A DNA stretch of 64,000 bases from Chlorops oryzae (GCA_020466095.1 CM035807.1:28415105-28479104), one strand, 5' to 3'. Positions 47,130 through 60,025 are shown, numbered from the stretch's first letter. Numbers and translations are program-made. Notes: a model not told the origin generated them from the letters alone.

Positions 47130-50100
47130 GCTTCGCAAATGGCTCAATACTGCCTATTCTTCTCTGTTGGCATTGAACCGTATTTTGTTTTCTTTTCTGT
47201 CTGTCCTTTCACGATCCTTTGACTTGCCGCCGAAATCTCTTACTGAATCCAGCCATCAAGTTATGTTGACCAATTTACACTTCAGGCCTAATCCATCCAG
47301 CCCATTCAAAAACAGAGCCGATCAATGGCTTTAGGTCGAAAAAAAGCCCAGAAATGATGGCCAAAAAATATTTCCAACTTGTTGCGAATTTTTTTGTGCA
47401 AAACATTAATCTCTACCGCTTTACATTGAAAGCTTCTATTTAGGGAACGTACAAAATGGAAAGATTTAAAAGCATCGAACAAACAAAAAAACAAGAAAAA
47501 AAAAACGGAAAAGCAAAACTTTCAAGTGGTGGGAAGGAGCGAAAGCATTCGGGGAGCGTTGTGTTGTGTTGTGTTATTGCAGAACTTTGAAACATATGAC
47601 TTTATATTCATCTGTATCAAAAATATATCTACATATACATACATACATATTCGTTTCATGAATAAATCCCATGCGATAGACTTTATGTCAGTATCGAAAA
47701 GTTTTACGTGCCGACGAGGCCCACACGTGTGCACACAGGATACGCGGCTTAGTGCGACTGTGTGTGTGTGTGTGTTTGATGGTTCCATGAATAGGATATA
47801 TGTATGTCTGTCTGTCCTGTGTACACGCACACAAAACGTATTGCGGATGAGCATAATGGGCGCTGTTCGTTAAGTGACTTGATGTGTGCGAATTAATGCT
47901 GATGCTGGCAACTCTGATTGCGAATTGCGATTCTGAAACTAATTCGTGTTCTGTCTTGCTGATGTATGCGGAAACTTTTAAAGTTATTAGCGTTTTGGGG
48001 ATATTTGCTGATGCAGTTGGGATTTTTGCATAATTCTTTTTGTTTTGCCATGAGAATTGTTATCCGACGTTTCGCCCCACACACACACACAAACACGTTC
48101 TTAACACGAGGAAAAGCACGATATTGAGATTCGGTATTCGGTTCGCAAGTTCCGTGCATGATTATGGTGTTTTGTAGTTATTACCTTTCGAAATTTTATG
48201 AAGTATCGCTGCCGTCCTATGGATATTAATTTCATGTGCACGAAAACTTTGCCTGGCGCCATATGTGAATGCTACTGATGCCTGATTATGAACATAAACA
48301 CGCATGTGGGTACATTTTATGAAGATTCCCTGAATTACAAATGCCTCCACTATTCCTTCTTTGGAGATATTGAGGATTGTTTTGCTTTTCTAAAATGAAT
48401 TCAGGAAAATCTAGATCACTAAGCACTTCACGCGCTAATTGGTTTACTGGGCGCGATGCAAAGGCATTTTTTACCCGGCTGGAAAATTTGCCTAGAGAAG
48501 TCTGAAGGTGATTAGCTCGGGACTAGGTAGATTTTCCACAATAAAGATAAATCTAGGCTGGGTCTGGACACCCGCTGGACTCAAAAATATTGACTCGATC
48601 GGATTTATCTTGGCCCTACTTTGGCGCTGGATAGAATCGCGCATATATTGGCGATGGCGTTAATAATCTAGACAGGACTTTTGTAATTTTCTCTAGGTAA
48701 AGCCCGAATAGAAAATCATATCCTGGCGTCATCGTGTGCCCAGTTAGTGCCGCCTATTTAGTGGGATTCTTAGGAAAAATCTAGACAGTGGAAGCTTCGA
48801 TTGTACCGAGTTTTAGCACCTCACGGTTCGATTTCAAAGATTCGTCATATCGGGGTATAAATTCGATTTTTATTTCAATTTCGAATATTTGAATATTGAG
48901 TTTACCCATCCTTATTCTTAATAGTAAAAATTGTTTAATGAAAAAACAAAGTAATTGCGAAAGAGCAACAGCAGTTTTGACCTATAAAACATCCAACGTA
49001 GTCGGTTGAAAAGTTTTCTTTGTAGGACACCTTGACCGTTTAAAAAAGGATGTTTCTTGCTTTTGATCACTCTGTGTGGGATGTGAACCTGAAAATGCCT
49101 TCTACGCCATCTTTTTATATGCCCTATATATCCCACTTAGTTCAAACTCACTTCGGAGTCGTTAAAAAGTATAATCTCTCTTCAAATGTTTGCTGGGAGA
49201 AATAATTTTCGAAAGCCCTTTAGACAATTGCGCTTGAAAATTCTTTTTCTGCCAAGCGTAATTTAGCGCGTAAAAGGCAGTCCTGTCAAGCTGTCCTGTC
49301 ATATCGTGAAAAAAAAAATCTTGCCAATGCCTTCCCTTATTTAAGTTGTTTTGAGAAATTTTCGAAGAAAAATCGAAACGTATTATTGGTTTGAGGTTGT
49401 TGGAGAATTAAAATGTCGCATAAAATAAATTTCTTGGTTCTTTAATGCACATATCAGATTCAAGGGGAACGTAATTTTGAGCATTAAACGAACAAACTTT
49501 TCCCCCAAAAGAATTTCAATGTCCAGTTCAAACATAGCAAATGTTTAATGAGAGGTATCCGGCGGCCGGATATTGACGGTATTAAACATAAGGCCGGATT
49601 CCGGATAGTGGGTGGATATAAGTTGCAACTCTAATAAGAACTTATTTAATTTAAAATGAATTTAATTTATTGATTTATTCGGGGTAGATTCAATTTTTTC
49701 CAATAGGTTTGGGTTTTTTCAAACATCTAGCTTTAAGTTGTTGTTTCAAATCTCAAAATACAATACGAATATTGTGTTTATACTGAACGTCTGACTCGTG
49801 ATTAAAAATATCGCGAGTAACGAATTTTACTGTATAAACGGTTAGAACAAATCTTACCTACTCGCGATTAATTCACTTACGAAATTAGATGGTGATTAGT
49901 GAGACTAATTGCAATGAATACGCCAGATGACGCCACCTTTTTTTGTCGCAAGTTTTGCTATTTTTGACGATCCGGCAGCGCCATTTATTTCAGTCATAGG
50001 AAAATAACAGCATTTGATATGAATATCTTTTCGCTATTGCATTAATAACATTGCAAAGGAGAATAAATGTATCTGAGTCGGACATTTATGTTAACCACTT

Positions 50101-50940
50101 AGTAATGGAAAATTACAAAAGCTAAAATCACATGTTTTCGTATGTGGGCTACCACTTCGTTTTGTTTTCAGTCTGGTAGCACGAAAAAAAATTTGTAATC
50201 TTGTTTCTGTATTTTCGTATAAACTATGACTGCACTATTTGCGATTAATTTTCAATTGCGATTGGCTGCCGTATAAACGTAGTATAAGCCGCACGAATGA
50301 ATTCAAGAAAACTTTGCCAAAGAGTCGTATGGAACGGGCAATGATTTCATGATTGCACGTTGCGTATTGAATACTTTCGGGACATACTTAGTGCGTACTG
50401 TAAAAAATATAAAAATATGTAAGTTCGTTTTTTTAATTAAAAAAAAAACAAAAAAAAAAAAAATCACGCACTCCATGTTGATCGGAGCTTTTGTGAAAAT
50501 TTTGAGATGTCCGAGATACAATCGAACAATTGTTTAGAAGTTTATTTGAAACTTTAAGGTCAAGCTATATAGCTTTGTGTGGCTATGTCTCATTGAATTG
50601 GCTTGTTAGTGTTTAGCCAGACTTAAATGCTATGTATTGTTTACAGTTTTACCCCCAACATAATTGGCAATGTGCTATGAAAATATTATGCTCATTGCGT
50701 TAGTATTTGACATTGAAAAGCGAAAACGTTCAGACATTCAATATGACAACATGACACACTTTGTGTCGAGAGTATATTGCGTTTGTGCGCACGTGTGTAA
50801 CATCCAAAACCAGTCGAGATAGACCATACAAAATGTATATGGGGCATTTCACGTGAACCGGACAATGGGAAAAGATTCATATTTAGAGAATATGAGTTAG
50901 GGTGCACAAAATTTTTGTTTTACTTCCGTTAGTTTTCGAG
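47130..50940. other. Gene-free stretch with short microsatellites
   Basis: Contains GTGTT units at 47559, (GT)8 at 47759 and (AC)7 near 48081. The sequence at 48410-48785 is bounded by two direct copies of GGAAAATCTAGA/GGAAAAATCTAGA and may be an old element. No gene recognised. Confidence 0.4.
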
Positions 50941-50945
50941 ATATA

Positions 50946-51066
50946 CGGGCATGTGACAGAAATCGAATACGACATATGTTAAAACGTTCGATTTCGCTTA
51001 CATTTCTATGAAAATTTAAGCGAAATCGAACGTTTTCTGTCGTATTCTATTTCTGTCACATGCCCG
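50946..51066. repeat. Near-perfect hairpin with ~50-bp arms
   Basis: CGGGCATGTGACAGAAAT at 50946 is answered inverted at 51066, and GCGAAATCGAACGTTTT flanks the loop on both sides. The loop is about 16 nt. The left arm has a few extra bases. Could be a MITE or give rise to a small-RNA precursor; the latter is speculation. Confidence 0.8.
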
Positions 51067-51080
51067 ATACATAGGCTTTA

Positions 51081-51584
51081 AAGGCTGAAAACACACCAAA
51101 GCCAATAAAACGTTTTTTGACGTACAGCAAAAAAATGCTTTTCGCCATAACCCACACCAACGCCAACAAATTTGTCGAACTCAAACAAAATCCAAGCCAA
51201 CAGCTTTCTGCATGCTTTTTTGTCGAAGATTTCTGTTTTGCTCGTGTCGTTTTCAGTTTCTAATAAAGCTGAATAGAGGGCGTTCTTCCCTCGTTTCATA
51301 TAACAGTGCAGATTTCGATGTCCGTATATTGCAAGGGAATATGACAGTGCGTTGCGCCGTAAGCTTACATGAGATTATCGACGTCGCCGAGCATGCGCAA
51401 CGTTTTGTCGAGTTCGGTGTGGGTTGGCTGTATGGAGTGCCATGTATCAACGGCGTTCGAACAAATGCGTTGACCAACAAAATGTTGTGTCGTACTCGGT
51501 GTGTGTTGCTAGATAAGAAGCAATATACTTTTGTCGAATTCGACATGAAACAACGTTTTGTTGGCTTTGGTGTGTTTTCAGCCT
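51081..51584. mobile_element. ~505-bp element with ~30-bp inverted ends
   Basis: AGGCTGAAAACACACCAAAG at 51082 continues with CCAATAAAACGTT and is matched inverted at 51552-51584 with one mismatch. Words such as TTTGTCGAA and CACACC recur near both ends. No certain target duplication and no coding frame. Confidence 0.65.
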
Positions 51585-52352
51585 AAAAGTTGATGAAATG
51601 AAAAATACGTTTTTGTCCATGCAATGTTTCGAATAAAAACAATTTTGTTTTAATATGAATAATTAAAAATTAATTTTTTTTTCAGTGTAAAATTGGTGGT
51701 GAAATGGTTAAAGCACAATTACAAACACTTCGAAGTTTTTGTTTTTTTTTTATTTTTTTCTAAATTAAGCTTAAAGTGTCAGGAACATGTCATGTAGGTT
51801 TGAAAATGGGATAGCCGGAAGTTTAGGAGATTCAAAGCATTGAAGAGGCGTACTCAGCAATTTTCCCTCAGCAACTTGTCTTGGAAATCCCCCAAACACT
51901 ATCCTAATGGTCGCTGTCTTAATGCCTGTTCAAAAAAAAAAAAATTTTTTTTTTTTAAATATAGCTTACCCTCTATCTGTGTCGGGCATTGTACGGTCAC
52001 ATTCGCTTGACTATAACACCCTTACTTGTTTGTCATTTAGAATGTTTACACACTTAATTCGTATCAAAATATGATCTCCTTATACCAAAAGCTATTAGCA
52101 CTTTAATCTTTGCATTGCATTGGGTACTTGTTAATGGTATTTTTCCCATTCTCCATTGGAATGGGATGCGAAACTCATAGCTTGGCGTGAAGTGAGTAAG
52201 AAGAAGAAGAAAGAAAAAAACTGTTCAGCACGCAATGGGAGGCAATAAGCCCCGAATTGTTATTTCAACCATTTATTATAATTTCCATCGGTCTGAAAGA
52301 GGAAATCAAAATCAAAATAGAGGTGATTGTGATTGTGCTTTAAAAAAAAAAA

Positions 52353-52376
52353 TATAAAAACGAATTTATCATCAGT
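52353..52376 (+). promoter_or_regulatory. TATA box and possible initiator of the second Tyr/Gly-rich gene
   Basis: TATAAAAA at 52353-52360. TCAGT with A at 52374 is only 21 bp away; ACAGTT at 52386 gives a more usual spacing, so the start site is uncertain. The 5' UTR is about 80 to 95 nt. Confidence 0.6.
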
Positions 52377-52466
52377 TGAACGCGACAGTTGTGGTCGGAA
52401 GGTACACCTAAATTTAACTGAAGCAAAGAAAATCAAAAGTGAAAAAAAAAGTAATCCATAAAAAAT

Positions 52467-52937
52467 ATGGTCCGATTATCTGGCGTTTTAGTGATTCTGT
52501 GCGCAGTTTTGTTCATCGAAAGGAACGCTGTTTTCGGAAATGATTTATTCCCGGATGTCAATATTGGCTTGAAAACCAAAAGCCAAAGCTACGGTACGAC
52601 TTTGTTTGCCGACGAAAACGATTCACTCAATGCTGAGTCGGCAATTCAACAAGCAGTGCCATCGCGAAGAACGCGCCAACTCTATGGATATCCTTATGGG
52701 GGATATGGGCCATACGGCGGATATGGCGGCAGTGGGGGCTACGGTGGATATGGCGGCAGTGGGGGATATGGTGGATATGGTGGTTATGGTGGCTACGGAG
52801 GCAGTGGATACGGTGGTTATGGTGGCTACGGAGGATATGGAGGTCTTGGCTACAATTCTTACTACCCGCGTTATGGAATTTATCCTTATGGTTACGGTTA
52901 TTCGCGCTTTCCCTACGGCAACAGTTATTATGGATAA
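52467..52937 (+). CDS. Secreted Tyr/Gly-rich propeptide, 156 residues
   Basis: A signal peptide (residues 1 to about 24, core GVLVILCAVLFIE) is followed by a propeptide to residue 66 and the R67-R-T-R70 site. Q71-L-Y-G opens an 86-residue mature part: YGPYGGYGGSGGYGG-type repeats to about 126, then a Tyr/Pro-rich end finishing NSYYG. The repeat block has near-identical GGYGGSGGYGGYGG units and may vary in copy number. Gln after the cleavage site and Gly at the end match the gene at 35901. Single exon; AATAAA occurs just 2 nt after the stop. A structural cuticle/eggshell protein, an antimicrobial peptide or a neuropeptide-like precursor are all possible. Confidence 0.82.
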   Translation: MVRLSGVLVILCAVLFIERNAVFGNDLFPDVNIGLKTKSQSYGTTLFADENDSLNAESAIQQAVPSRRTRQLYGYPYGGYGPYGGYGGSGGYGGYGGSGGYGGYGGYGGYGGSGYGGYGGYGGYGGLGYNSYYPRYGIYPYGYGYSRFPYGNSYYG

Positions 52938-52959
52938 AAATAAAGGAAAACTATGTTAA

Positions 52960-54940
52960 GTTCAACTAAAATCGATGTCGCTACAAAAGAAAATAATACT
53001 TTTTACTTTGCAATTAAGTTTTAAATCTTGATTTATCTACGATTAAAATACCGTGGTTATTTTTGTAATGGATTCAAAAGTGAGCAAAACGCTTTAGATG
53101 TATGTGCATCTTGGCACACATTTTTTTAGGCCATCAAAGGTAAACAAAATATTTTATCTGCAGGTACTGAAAGTACTTGATAGACATAATAAATCCTCAT
53201 GTTTAGTTTTGCTAGATTGCCCACAGATCAATTTAAAATCGATCTCGAAAAGCGTGGCCCAGAACTAAGTTGCGATTTTTCATAGGGCTATATCTCGTAA
53301 ACCATTAAATATTTTATTTTCCTATCTAAGACGAATTTTTAGCCCTAGATAAAGAGAAAAACTATACTAATAACTGACCTGATAGCACTCCATCTAGCGG
53401 GTAAAAACAGCAAAAATCTCAATAGATCAATAATTTTTTCACTTCCCTTTTCTATTTCTTGCCTATAACTCCCAAATTGGTTCAAGTCTTTATGGGAATT
53501 TTAAAATTGAAATGAAGGGAAAAACAAAATTTGATCCTTTGAGTAGACTATCTGCATTTGAAGGTACCTTAATGCCTTTTTGGTACTACAAAGTGAAAAG
53601 TGTTTACTCGAAATCAGAAGGACACACTAAAAATTTACTTATTTTGATTTATTCCCTCTAAATCAATCTGTCCAACAAAGTGATTTCAATATAAGCTAAA
53701 AAAAATTTCGAACGAAAATTTTCACAATCTTTAATAGCTCATATTGAGCTCACTTTGAGCTACAATGCTGATCGCACGGTTTTGGATCTGAGAATCTGAA
53801 AGTTGTCTTTGACGTTATTTGGCGTGATTGCAACGGTTTTTTAAGATTGGCTCTAGAATTCGAGATATAAACCCGTTGACTCACTTACCAAGCTGTAACT
53901 TCTTTGTTTATCAACCGATTTGAATATTTTTACGGCAATTAAAAGGCAAAAAAATGCTCTTTCGAGAAATATAAACAGCTTGATGAAATTTTATTACTTT
54001 ATTGGATTTTTTCCCATGAAAAAAAGAACTTGTTTGAGTTTTTCAAAATTTTTCAACCATTTTATTCCAATTTGTTTCACTACAAAGCCTTCAAATCGGC
54101 GTTATTTAAGAAAATTAATTTAATTTCTAAGAAAATGATTTATCGGTCTTGACAATGGGTTGAAAATAACCGAAGCTATTCAGCTTTTTCCAGTTCGATT
54201 GCGCTACATTTTTAATTTATTACTTTATTTTTTTTGTGCAGATGTGAATTCTCTATTTCTTTTTCTTGAAAAATTTGAATAGCTTGGGTTATACCTAGAT
54301 CGGGGAGAGTGGTCGAATTCTGACCACTTAAGAAATTTTGCTATAAATTCAATACGCTGATACTCAAGATAAGACTCATTATTTTTGTTTTTGCAATATA
54401 AAATTTTCATCAAGAATCTATTAAATGTAGATTATTTTAGAAACATTTAGTATACTAACTTTTGAAGGTTGGAAAATTGGTGTTCTGAATGTGACCCCCC
54501 CCAGGTCTTGTTTTACAACCAGAAAAATGCTGTGCTCAAATCATCTCCTACTGTATTCATCAATCTCCGAAGTTTATTCTTGCGAAGAAAATATATTAAT
54601 AACGCTTTAGAATTCGGCTTTTGGAAATGAGCGTTTTTTTGAATTATGTAGTATGAAAATCGGGCGGGTCAAATTTTTCCACACGGTTGACCTTCTATAA
54701 AGATCGGTTTTCTAAGAAACCTTATGTATTTTTTTTTCAAGTTTTTATTTTTCCTTTGAAACCCCTTAACACTATTATCATACACCTTCAATATTATGAG
54801 TAAAATCCTAATCAGAATAAATTACCGATTTTTTTCTAAAACATAAAAGTAACAATTTTTAGATACAAATTTTAAATTTCTAAATTTTTAATTTTACCTA
54901 TGAATTGAAAATTTGGAAAAATTTGCTTAAAAATCAGCAG
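52960..54940. other. Gene-free stretch
   Basis: AT-rich, no recognisable gene or clear repeat. Confidence 0.5.
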
Positions 54941-54946
54941 CATATG

Positions 54947-56454
54947 GGCATTTCCGCAGAAAGGTCAACCGTAACCGAAAATTTCAAAGTAAATAAAATG
55001 ACCTATTGATTTGATATTATCTAAGAGGAATGTGTGAAAGGTAGTATTTGAAAATATTGATGGCTTAAGTCATCTCTCGTTTCATGAAAATCGAATGCAA
55101 AGTTGAGCTTTTGCTTTTCTTATTTCTGATGACTTTTAATAGCATATTATAACCAGCATTTTCGCTATTAAGGTAGATGTAACCAACGCGCTAATCACGC
55201 AAAAAAATTCGTAAAACACTTATCCTTCAAAAACAATCAAAAGTGGCCGTCGAAAATTTGTTAATGGCTTTCTTTTTAGTATTCTTTTCGCTGATTTTCT
55301 TCTGTGACGTGCGTAAGCGAAAAACATAACATTTTCGTTTCACGTCAATCTTCTCAGAAATTCGTGACTGAGAATTATAATCTATTGCAATTTTGTTGTC
55401 CAAAGCCGGAAAAAACAATTTTTTTGGCAGATTTACAAAGAAGTATATTGAACTGAGTACTTTTAAAGTCGGTAACGTAACGTATCTGAACTTGTGAGAT
55501 CAATCAATTTGAAAGTCATATATTATTATTATCATCGGTATTTTCATATAGATAGAGTCGGTTGCTGAAAAAAAAAGAAAAGCCGCTAAAAATCATAGGG
55601 AAGCAATAAAGAAAGACCCACTGAAGTTGGAGATCTATCGCCTAAAAGCATACATTGAAAACGTACATTTCATAATTCATGTGTATCTGTTTTTCCTCTG
55701 AAACCTTTTTACATTTACTAATTACTAGAGCGTGGTATTTTTAAGCATTTATAAATTTGAAGCATACTTTGTGGGCGGGATATTTTTTTTCTTATCACCA
55801 TTTTGGAAATAAGTAGCGAGTTTGAACTTCAAGGGGATTTCCTAGCTTTGAAAAAGTCTTAAATAGGCTAAAAATCGATTTGAATCTTAACTTTATGTAA
55901 ATTTAACAAATTTTTTGCCCCATAAAGTACGCTTCAATTTTATAAATGCTTAAAAATACACGCTCTACTAATTACGTTGTTCTTCATATAAAATTTTAAT
56001 GAAAACTTGAAACTGTATCAACGATTTCTTTTGAATATTATAAGGAGAAAAATATGTGACGTGCGTATATGACGTAACGTATAATATAACGATTCATAGG
56101 TAAAGAAAAAATGAAGATTTTTGAACGACACAATTATGTGTGTAAGTATCACTATTTCATGCAAAATTAAAAATACTTTTATCAAAAAATTCGGTCATAA
56201 TTCGCAGACTTTTGTAATTGCACACATGAAGTTGAAAACGACTTCTATTTTTTGTGACATAACGTATCGTTTTCGGAAGCTTATATCTAAGAGCCTATCG
56301 TTTCAAAACTCTTAGCTTTTACACCGAGTATAATACGCTTAATAAGCTATTCAATTACCAAAATAAGAGATTTTAATGTTGAATTTTTCATGGTTTTTTA
56401 ACACATTAAAGGCGTACGAGTGTGACGTGCGTAGCTAGGGAAATGCCCATATGT
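54947..56454. mobile_element. Possible 1.5-kb element bounded by CATATGGGCATTTCC
   Basis: CATATGGGCATTTCC at about 54950 has its exact reverse complement at the right end near 56440-56454. Inside, the 12-mer GTGACGTGCGTA occurs three times (55304, 56056, 56422), and TAACGTAACGTAT and related words recur. No target duplication was found, so an element is only one explanation. Confidence 0.4.
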
Positions 56455-56507
56455 GTTTTACTGGTTGGAAAAAATCGTCTGAAGCTTTTTTATTCTCATG
56501 TTACAGC

Positions 56508-56765
56508 TGGGGTCGTGGCTCTGGGATAGCGTAGGGGATGCGTGCTATGCTCTTGATTCAAGGGTCCGAGGTTCGATTCCTGGCACAGGCGAAACGGAGT
56601 GTAATGTTCCAAGCCTAGCACTGGTTTTTCAAAAATCGCATATTAAGGGCACACCACATAATAAAGACATACACTCACACAAAAACAAGAAAACACCCCG
56701 TGGTATCACAATGGGCCCGATTAACGGCCTAAGTGGCAGCCACTTCAACCTGCCTAACCTACAGA
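56508..56765 (+). mobile_element. tRNA-derived SINE, copy 1, near full length
   Basis: Starts with a tRNA-like head: A-box-like TGGCTCTGGGA at 56516 and B box GGTTCGATTCC at 56570-56580, 54 bp apart as in a tRNA gene, closing with CACAGGC. A tRNA-unrelated body of about 170 bp follows (GTAATGTTCCAAGCCTAGCA, later GGCCTAAGTGGCAGCCACTT), then a CCTAACCTAC tail. Two internal Pol III promoter boxes and a matching truncated copy support a SINE. Confidence 0.82.
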
Positions 56766-57610
56766 TGGGGTCATATTCAGACACGAGTCAGATTTACCCC
56801 ACATTCCTCTACAATAAACATACATACATACATTTATGTAATTATAATGTTTGCTCGAAGCCAAACAATAACTCTCAGAAACAAAACAAAATAAATAATT
56901 AAACGCGTTATTATGATGTATTTATTATTGTTATTGGCATTTATGGTATACTATGCAGCGATTATTTGGAAATTGTTTTTTTTTTTTTAATTCAAACAAT
57001 TATATGTAATTGGTGCAAATATTTTTGTGAGAAATCAAAACTGGCTGCTGATAATGCCACCGAACATCATTGAAAAGTAATGAAAGCGAACGTGTTTTCA
57101 AAAATGTCCGCAGAGAGGAAAATTTTCAATTTTTAAATATTTAATGAGAAATTTCATTCGAAACAAAGAGCACTCAATTATAATAATGGGAGAATATAAG
57201 AGTAACATTCTTCAGTCAAAACTCTCTGCATCGTAGTCCTCTATCCCTCATTCGTCCTTGGGGTCAAAATTGATCCTTTTCAAATTTTAAATCCGATTTA
57301 GTTCTACATTTGGGTCCGACCTATCCAAGATTTCTTTACTTTGTTTTTATCTCCTAAAAATTTTAATTTTTCTTTTCATTTGAAATTTTTTACAAGAACA
57401 TCAGTTCAAACTCGATAGAAAATTTGAGGGACGCATGAGGTCTATAACGAATTTCTCTCTGTAACGTATTTTTTATCCGGTCCCTTGGAGTTCGTTAAAG
57501 AGACTTTCGAATGTATTAACATTTAGTAGGATTGAGGTCAAAATTCAGCTTTTTTCAAAATTCAAAACCCGAAAAGTAAAGTTCGGAAAATCAAAATTCT
57601 ATTGATACAA

Positions 57611-57820
57611 GGTAGGTAGGTAGGTAGGTTGAGTGGCTGCCACTTAGGCCGTTAATCGACCCATTGTGATACCAAGGAGGTTTTCTTGTGTTTGTGTGAG
57701 TGTATGTCTTTTTTATGTAGTGGGCCCAACATGCGATTTTTGAAAAACCAGTGCTAGGCTTGGAACATTACACTCCGTTTCGCCTGTGCCGAGAATCGAA
57801 CCTCGGACCCTGGGATCAAT
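57611..57820 (-). mobile_element. tRNA-derived SINE, copy 2, 5'-truncated, with target duplication
   Basis: Same family as 56508-56765, opposite strand, lacking the A box. ATTGATACAA occurs directly on both sides (57601-57610 and 57821-57830), a 10-bp target duplication. The 3' end is a (CCTA)n tail. 5' truncation, duplication and simple tail together show retrotransposition. Confidence 0.88.
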
Positions 57821-58139
57821 ATTGATACAAAGTTCTTATTAAGAAAATCTGTTTTGCAAAATTCTGGATAACTATACATAATACCTTTTTAAAAATTATT
57901 TTCGGCAATGTAAAATTGTTGAATTACAAATCAATATCTCCTATCGGAATTTAGACAATCAGATAGAAAAAAAATATGTTCTACAATTAGTTGAAAATCA
58001 ATGAATTGAGATAGCATTCATGAGCTTTAATATGATATATTAAACCTGCATGTATTCGATCTATCCGTGGCGTAGCGCAGAGTCGTAGTTAGCCTATGCG
58101 GGCCCTGGCCCTAAAGTGTGTGGGCCCATTGGGCCCGTG

Positions 58140-58212
58140 CGTAAAGACGGCACTGGCGTAGCGCATAGCGATTGCGCTAAGCAATCCGATAGCTGGAGTT
58201 CGAATCATATCG
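58140..58212 (+). repeat. tRNA-like sequence, probably a second SINE head
   Basis: TGGCGTAGCGCATAGCG followed by GAGTTCGAATC 40 bp later resembles A and B boxes. The stems do not pair well enough for a tRNA gene. Upstream CGTGGCGTAGCGCAG resembles the CAGTGGCGTAGC hAT MITE ends. Confidence 0.4.
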
Positions 58213-58349
58213 CAGGTGGAAATAAAATGTGGAAATATTGGGAATTGAATGAGGCAGGTTTTTTAAATTTTAAGGAAAAATTGGATTATTTCATGAAGGA
58301 TAAAAGAAGCTGCCAACCATACAGTGAAGGTTTTTGTTTTGAATAAACA

Positions 58350-60025
58350 GTTTGGTTAAAAGCCTATTCCTCTAAATTTGTTAATTACACTGTGGCAGTC
58401 GAAAACCCATATCTATGTATGTATGAGTTGAAGTTTGGTCGCACCAGATAATTATGGATTAATACCTTAACCGAGCAAAAGAAGAGTAATGACTTATTCA
58501 TCCATTTGGACTAAGACGCGAGCACTTATGCGCTTTCTTGAATTAGAAAGACTACTCCACTTGATCTCTTTTCCGAGGTCAAAAGGCTTACTCCTCCGCC
58601 GGGACATCCTATGTTAAAAAATATATGAAATTTGAGCATTCTCTAGTAATCCATTACTCGCAAATGAGCGATCTAAGATAACTCTTTGGATGATCCAATT
58701 ATCTGCTGGGGTATTATAAGCTAACACCAAAATGTACTCTGAGATATGCCAAATAGTTCTTCCGAAAACATAATTTTTTTAATTTTTATATGTCCCTGAG
58801 GTATATATATAATCCATGAAGTATGCTTCGAAATATTTAAATTTCTAACAAAAAAATGTATGATTTTTGAGTTTTAAATGGGTATAGCTCCCTAATTCGG
58901 CATTTTGTTTTTATATATTTAAAAGAAAAAACTTCGAAATCATTCAAAGAAAAACTAAAATAATATAAATTTACAATAAACTGATTTTTAACTAATTTAA
59001 AAGATATGCAGATTTGGACAATTGATTTTGCCTCAGGACATCGCCATATTAAAAAAGTTAGTTTTCTCCATGGGAAAAAGTCAGAGCTTAAAATAATTTT
59101 CACTTTAAATCAATCAGTTGTTCCATTAATTTAAAATAAGTTGAAATTCCCAAAGGGTTGCTTAAGGTTATTTTGAATTGTTTTCGTATCGATTATATAC
59201 ATAGGTATGCACATTATTCTCTGTAATTCACATAATTTTGCTGTTATCCAGTTTATATTTCAATATAGCAATGAAGTGCGTTCAATTCGAAAAACCGAAA
59301 CAATAAAAGCAAGTAAATACGATTATTATTCTCTTATCAATAGCAAAATATCGAGAGAGAAAAACATTCCGACAATTCCGAATTATTCGAATTTTAATGG
59401 AAGCATTGACCTATAAGTCAACAATGTTTTAAATTACCTAATTTGCTGCAGAAGCAAATCAAAATCGAAATGTATGAAATGAGAAAAAAAAAATGATTGC
59501 AAAAAATTTCATTCGAGCAGAAATAACCCGGTAGATCATTGCGTTGAATATCCATTGTAAAGAGTACTCATGGTCTGGATATTCTACACAAATACCAATC
59601 CGCTTCATTCATCTCGAGGAAGTGCATTCGTGTAGCCGCGAGCGTATACACTAGACTGCCGCATTACACGTTCACACCACGTGGGAACGGGCACGAAATC
59701 AAAATTCAACGCATTTTTCCATTTCCGCCTTGATTTTTTGATTGAATCCAAAATTTTTTATTTACATATTTATATACATTCATATATCTAGTATCTTAAG
59801 TACTGCACAATATTTAATTAGGAGCTCTAGCCTCGTTTCCATTGAGAACCTTATAGGTATAAGGAATCAGTATTTGAAAGGCAACACGAACCTTAAAATC
59901 GGTTTCTAAATTGTTTTTAGGTGGTACTATTCTTCTTCGTACGGTTTCAAGTGTGCCGGCGTTCTTGCGTTTTTAAAATGCTCTGGCCTATCCCGGGTTC
60001 GTCTCTTTTCTTCTGTCGGTTGCAT
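58350..60025. other. Gene-free stretch
   Basis: No gene or clear repeat recognised. Confidence 0.45.

Noticed and set aside
47522..47873. Opposed 110- and 115-codon frames on the two strands
   Set aside because: They overlap completely on a GT-rich microsatellite region; neither has a motif or matching splice signals.
56498..56902. 134-codon plus-strand frame
   Set aside because: It runs through the tRNA-like head and body of a SINE; no protein is expected.
58116..58346. 76-codon frame after a GC-rich segment
   Set aside because: It overlaps a tRNA-like repeat head and shows no domain or splice context.
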